From: Haladaptatus pallidirubidus
GTDB lineage: Archaea > Halobacteriota > Halobacteria > Halobacteriales > Haladaptataceae
NCBI RefSeq assembly: GCF_020700235.1
Contig: NZ_CP085302.1
Span: 372,001 to 436,000, forward strand
Direction: 5' to 3'
Length of the DNA stretch: 64,000 nucleotides
The notes under the pieces were generated by a model that was not told the origin of the DNA, searched no databases, and was given only the letters and a program-made list of their open reading frames with translations. A program made the translations under genes and the position numbers. Positions within the stretch are counted from its first letter, which is position 1; each line of letters starts with the position of its first letter. Positions 61,697 through 64,000 of the stretch are shown in pieces.

Positions 61697-61930
61697 ATGG
61701 CTACCGCCAACCACGCGGCAAGTGTGTGTCAGCGGATTCGACAACTTTCTGACGACGGCTTTTCAACAGGTGAGATTGCCGATAGAGTCGAACGGTCAAA
61801 GGGGATAGTTCGGTATCACCGACGTGGCGCATGTGATTGTGAGACGACGCGTGCGTGCCCTTTCTGCGATGAACCCGTGTACCGGTTCGGGGACCACCTC
61901 CCGTGTGATGAATCGTCGCGACTGAGTTAG
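61697..61930 (+). CDS. Small HTH and zinc-knuckle protein
   Basis: A 77-residue protein: ASVCQRIRQLSDDGFSTGEI, then ADRVERSKGIVRYHRRGACD, a helix-turn-helix with ADRVERSKGIVRYH as its second and third helices. Then CETTRACPFCDEPVYRFGDH, a Cys-rich knuckle. Palindrome site 8 lies in its promoter region and site 9 overlaps its stop. A DNA-binding role is likely. It is a second candidate, after the AbrB-like protein, to bind the palindromes. Normal small plasmid-gene size. Confidence 0.7.
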   Translation: MATANHAASVCQRIRQLSDDGFSTGEIADRVERSKGIVRYHRRGACDCETTRACPFCDEPVYRFGDHLPCDESSRLS

Positions 61931-61945
61931 GATATCATACTAACC
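61925..61945. promoter_or_regulatory. 21-bp palindrome, site 9
   Basis: AGTTAGGAT-ATC-ATACTAACC. It overlaps the last codons of the HTH/zinc gene. Confidence 0.75.
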
Positions 61946-62090
61946 TTCGAACGCGCTACTTATCTTCTCTTCCAGTTCTTCTTGTCACAGTACCCGCTGA
62001 ATCTCAAGGAGTGTTGCAACGGGGGGTGTCCGCTTTCGATATGGTCTCAAATTTGGTATCAAATTGGTATCAAACCGTGAGAAGCGAATA

Positions 62091-62303
62091 CTAGAGGGGG
62101 AAATTAGCCCTGTCATGGTAGTGGTTCATGCTGCCGCTGGGGGCGTCAGCACGTTCTCGGATTTGTGACGTGTTGAGCGCGTTGCTGTCAGCGCTAGCGA
62201 GCGCGCTCAGGATGTTGCGGCGATGCTCATTGCCACGATCTAATTTCTCTTGAATCTCATCGGCTTCTGCGGGGGGCAGGGTGACGGATGTATCAGATGG
62301 CAT
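62091..62303 (-). CDS. Small HTH-like protein, possibly truncated
   Basis: About 70 residues: MPSDTSVTLPPAEADEIQEK, LDRGNEHRRNILSALASADS, NALNTSQIRERADAPSGSMN, HYHDRANFPL. The region RNILSALASADSNALNTSQI, then RERADAPSGSMNHYHDRA reads as the first three helices of a winged helix; the wing that should follow is missing. It may be complete as a short protein or cut by a change near 62100. The Met at 62303 is two codons inside the longer frame. Confidence 0.5.
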   Translation of the reverse strand: MPSDTSVTLPPAEADEIQEKLDRGNEHRRNILSALASADSNALNTSQIRERADAPSGSMNHYHDRANFPL

Positions 62304-62399
62304 AATCAACTACATGCAAGGCTAATGAACTTCACCAACAATAATATTCTGGTTGAATTCAATTGAACTAAGAAACACCGATTGCTGTGCATGGAGCAG

Positions 62400-63600
62400 T
62401 GAAAGACACCAAAAAATAACGCCATGGGGCTGTCCCACAGTTCTATCAGAAAATGGAAATGAGAGTGCGCGACACAACGCGGGGCAAGGACGCCCCCGAG
62501 AAGAGTGGGAAATTCTGGCGGCGCAATAGAGAAAATGACGAGTGCGACAGCAGCGAAGGGCACCCCAACTTATCACGAAAGTGATGCTGGAGAATATGAC
62601 GTGAACAGGGGCACCCCAGCAGGCACAGAACAGACGAGAACCCGACGAGCGAACAGCCGTCAGCAGCGAGCGAACAGAGGGGACAGTCCACCCGAGAACA
62701 CGAGGTGAAAAAGAGCAGAGTGAGGCCGTGGGACAGTCAGGCCATGCCGGACCCAGAAGAAACAGAGAGAAACAGAAAGGGGACAGTCCAGCAGCGCGAC
62801 CAGCAGAGCAAGCAACGGAGTGCACCGACTGAAGACAGGACGACAACAGAGAGGACGAAGGCAAATTGAGGAGCAGCGGTGAACAGGGACCGAGAGCGCT
62901 GGCGTCCAGGACAGCACGAAGACCGTAGCAACCGCGGCAGGCGAGAGGCAGTGAGTCACGGCCTGAACAGCACGGAGAGCGACGAGACAGCCGACAGTGA
63001 GAGTGCAACCACACCGGAATTCCTGAGAAACATCGCGAGCAGCAGCACCCCGAGACAGAGTGATGACCACGAGAAAGAACGTAGCACGACCATACAGGAC
63101 AGTCACTGGGCATGACAACGCCGGACAGTCCACTTCTGGCCGGAACAGGCCCGACAGAACGCTGTGCGTCTAGTGTGGGGTGCCACCTCTGCACCCGAAC
63201 AGAGGGGTGCCGACGAGCGACACATCTCTACTCACAGCCTGAGGCATGGCCGGGTGCCAACACCAGCACGCTCCATCTGGGTGCCGGTATGGCGGCCTAA
63301 TCTGGGTGCCAGCTTAAGCGCACCAGTGGGGTGCCAGCGTGGGTAACACACCACAGTTTCAGTGAGCACACCACACGAGAATAACAGCGACGACAGTGGG
63401 CAGCACCGTCAGCATGTGGGACTGTCCACGAGCGACACAGCCGGGTGTCTGCACCGGCCACCACGCGACGGGGGACTGTCAGATCTGGCGACCAGCACAC
63501 CAAGACTCTAGCTCTAGCTGCGACGTCGACGGCACAATGCACTAAGTAAGAACCATCACGCACAGTAGAACCAACTGTCCGTCGGGCAGGGCACCAATAA
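62400..63600. other. T-poor, motif-rich stretch without a credible gene
   Basis: The plus strand is rich in A, G and C and strikingly poor in T, about one base in twenty between 62640 and 62900 by hand count. Long minus-strand open frames exist only because T-poor DNA lacks stops on that strand; their proteins are Ser, Cys, Leu and Arg-rich and improbable. Motifs of the form GGAC(A/T)GTC(C/A) and GGGGTGCC recur at least eight and nine times. The nature is unknown. Confidence 0.6.
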
Positions 63601-63693
63601 AGATAGCTATTAACTAAACGCTGCTAAGCTTGCAAAACTATCTTGTAGACACCAATCAGAAAGCTCATTTTTAGCCGTCTATTGTATTATTCT

Positions 63694-63993
63694 ATGAAAA
63701 GCCGAATTGCGGATATATTTCGAAGAGAAAAAGAACATAATGAAGAGTTATCCGAAGAAGTTGAAGAAGTCATGAATCATGCTCTCCAAGACACAGAAGT
63801 TTCTGTTTCAGATTCTAGTGTTTATAACAATAGAATTTCTGTTGATATAGACTTGACAAAAATTACGGAAAGATTGAATGAATGCGATGAATTTGATGGA
63901 ATGGTAGTAGCTCAGAAAATTCCACCCAAATTTGACATTAAAAAAGACTACAGACCTGATGGAGGCCAAGAAGGAAATGGGCACCCCAACTAA
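63694..63993 (+). CDS. Small AT-rich unrecognised protein
   Basis: About 99 residues: MKSRIADIFRREKEHNEELS, EEVEEVMNHALQDTEVSVSD, SSVYNNRISVDIDLTKITER, LNECDEFDGMVVAQKIPPKF, ending EGNGHPN. Its codons are much more AT-rich than those of typical genes here, suggesting a foreign source. The first half is helical, the second strand-rich. A TATA-like stretch (ATTGTATTATT) lies directly before the ATG. Its last codons contain the motif GGGCACCCCAAC found also at 62558. Family unknown. Confidence 0.6.
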   Translation: MKSRIADIFRREKEHNEELSEEVEEVMNHALQDTEVSVSDSSVYNNRISVDIDLTKITERLNECDEFDGMVVAQKIPPKFDIKKDYRPDGGQEGNGHPN

Positions 63994-64000
63994 ATATTAG

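Noticed and set aside
62322..63194. A 290-codon minus-strand open frame in the T-poor region
   Set aside because: The frame is long only because the opposite strand lacks T. The protein is Ser, Cys, Leu and Arg-rich with no family pattern, and several overlapping frames are equally open.
1..64000. CRISPR array or rRNA operon
   Set aside because: No regularly spaced direct repeats with unique spacers and no rRNA-like sequence were seen.

Overview
The window looks like part of a secondary replicon (megaplasmid or plasmid-derived island) of a haloarchaeon. The predicted proteins are acidic, and several families are typical of Halobacteria: HTH-10 (Bat-type) regulators, HalOD1, amphi-Trp, DUF7344-like and DUF1931-like proteins, twin-arginine (Tat) lipoproteins and an IS1341-type TnpB. 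A ParA locus with neighbouring repeats, a broken Orc1/Cdc6 gene, insertion-sequence scraps and many decayed genes point to an accessory, rearranging replicon. All functions below come from reading motifs by eye; no search was run.

Layout. 1-9.9 kb: subtilase tail, cytochrome P450 with a divergent broken HTH-10 regulator, small haloarchaeal proteins, a DoxX-like protein and eroded winged-helix genes. 10.2-17.1 kb: sugar ABC importer (binding lipoprotein, ATPase, two permeases), a YesL-like protein and a GH4 glycosidase. 17.1-22.5 kb: decayed genes and a duplicated module of small conserved genes (18.0-19.1 and 20.4-21.9 kb), ending in an AbrB-like gene with palindromes on both sides. 22.9-24.8 kb: ParA, an overlapping small partner gene and upstream repeats. 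25.8-42.3 kb: a large catabolic island with an IclR regulator, HpcH-type aldolase, Gfo/Idh dehydrogenase, enolase-superfamily dehydratase, sugar-isomerase-like TIM barrel, a second sugar ABC importer, LLM oxidoreductase, TPP enzyme, aldo-keto reductase and Zn-dependent dehydrogenase, plus pseudogenes of semialdehyde and hydroxyacid dehydrogenases. 42.4-47.6 kb: IS scraps, the Orc1/Cdc6 pseudogene, and a TnpB element inserted beside a truncated methyltransferase. 47.7-51 kb: plasmid-type genes preceded by an array of perfect palindromes. 51.2-55.5 kb: peroxiredoxin, monooxygenase-like, PLP, MOSC, SMR efflux and TrmB genes. 55.9-60.3 kb: Tat-exported proteins. 60.4-64 kb: small plasmid-type genes and a T-poor, motif-rich stretch without credible genes.

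The most unusual signals are: (1) nine copies of a 21-bp palindrome (GGTTAGTAT, three bases, ATACTAACC) spread from 19 to 62 kb and placed beside small DNA-binding genes, the par locus and the orc1 pseudogene; (2) a run of perfect GC-rich palindromes just upstream of a 431-residue plasmid protein at 48.0 kb; (3) about 1.2 kb of T-poor DNA carrying repeated GGACAGTCC and GGGGTGCC motifs. The catabolic island may encode an inositol- or sugar-acid-type pathway.
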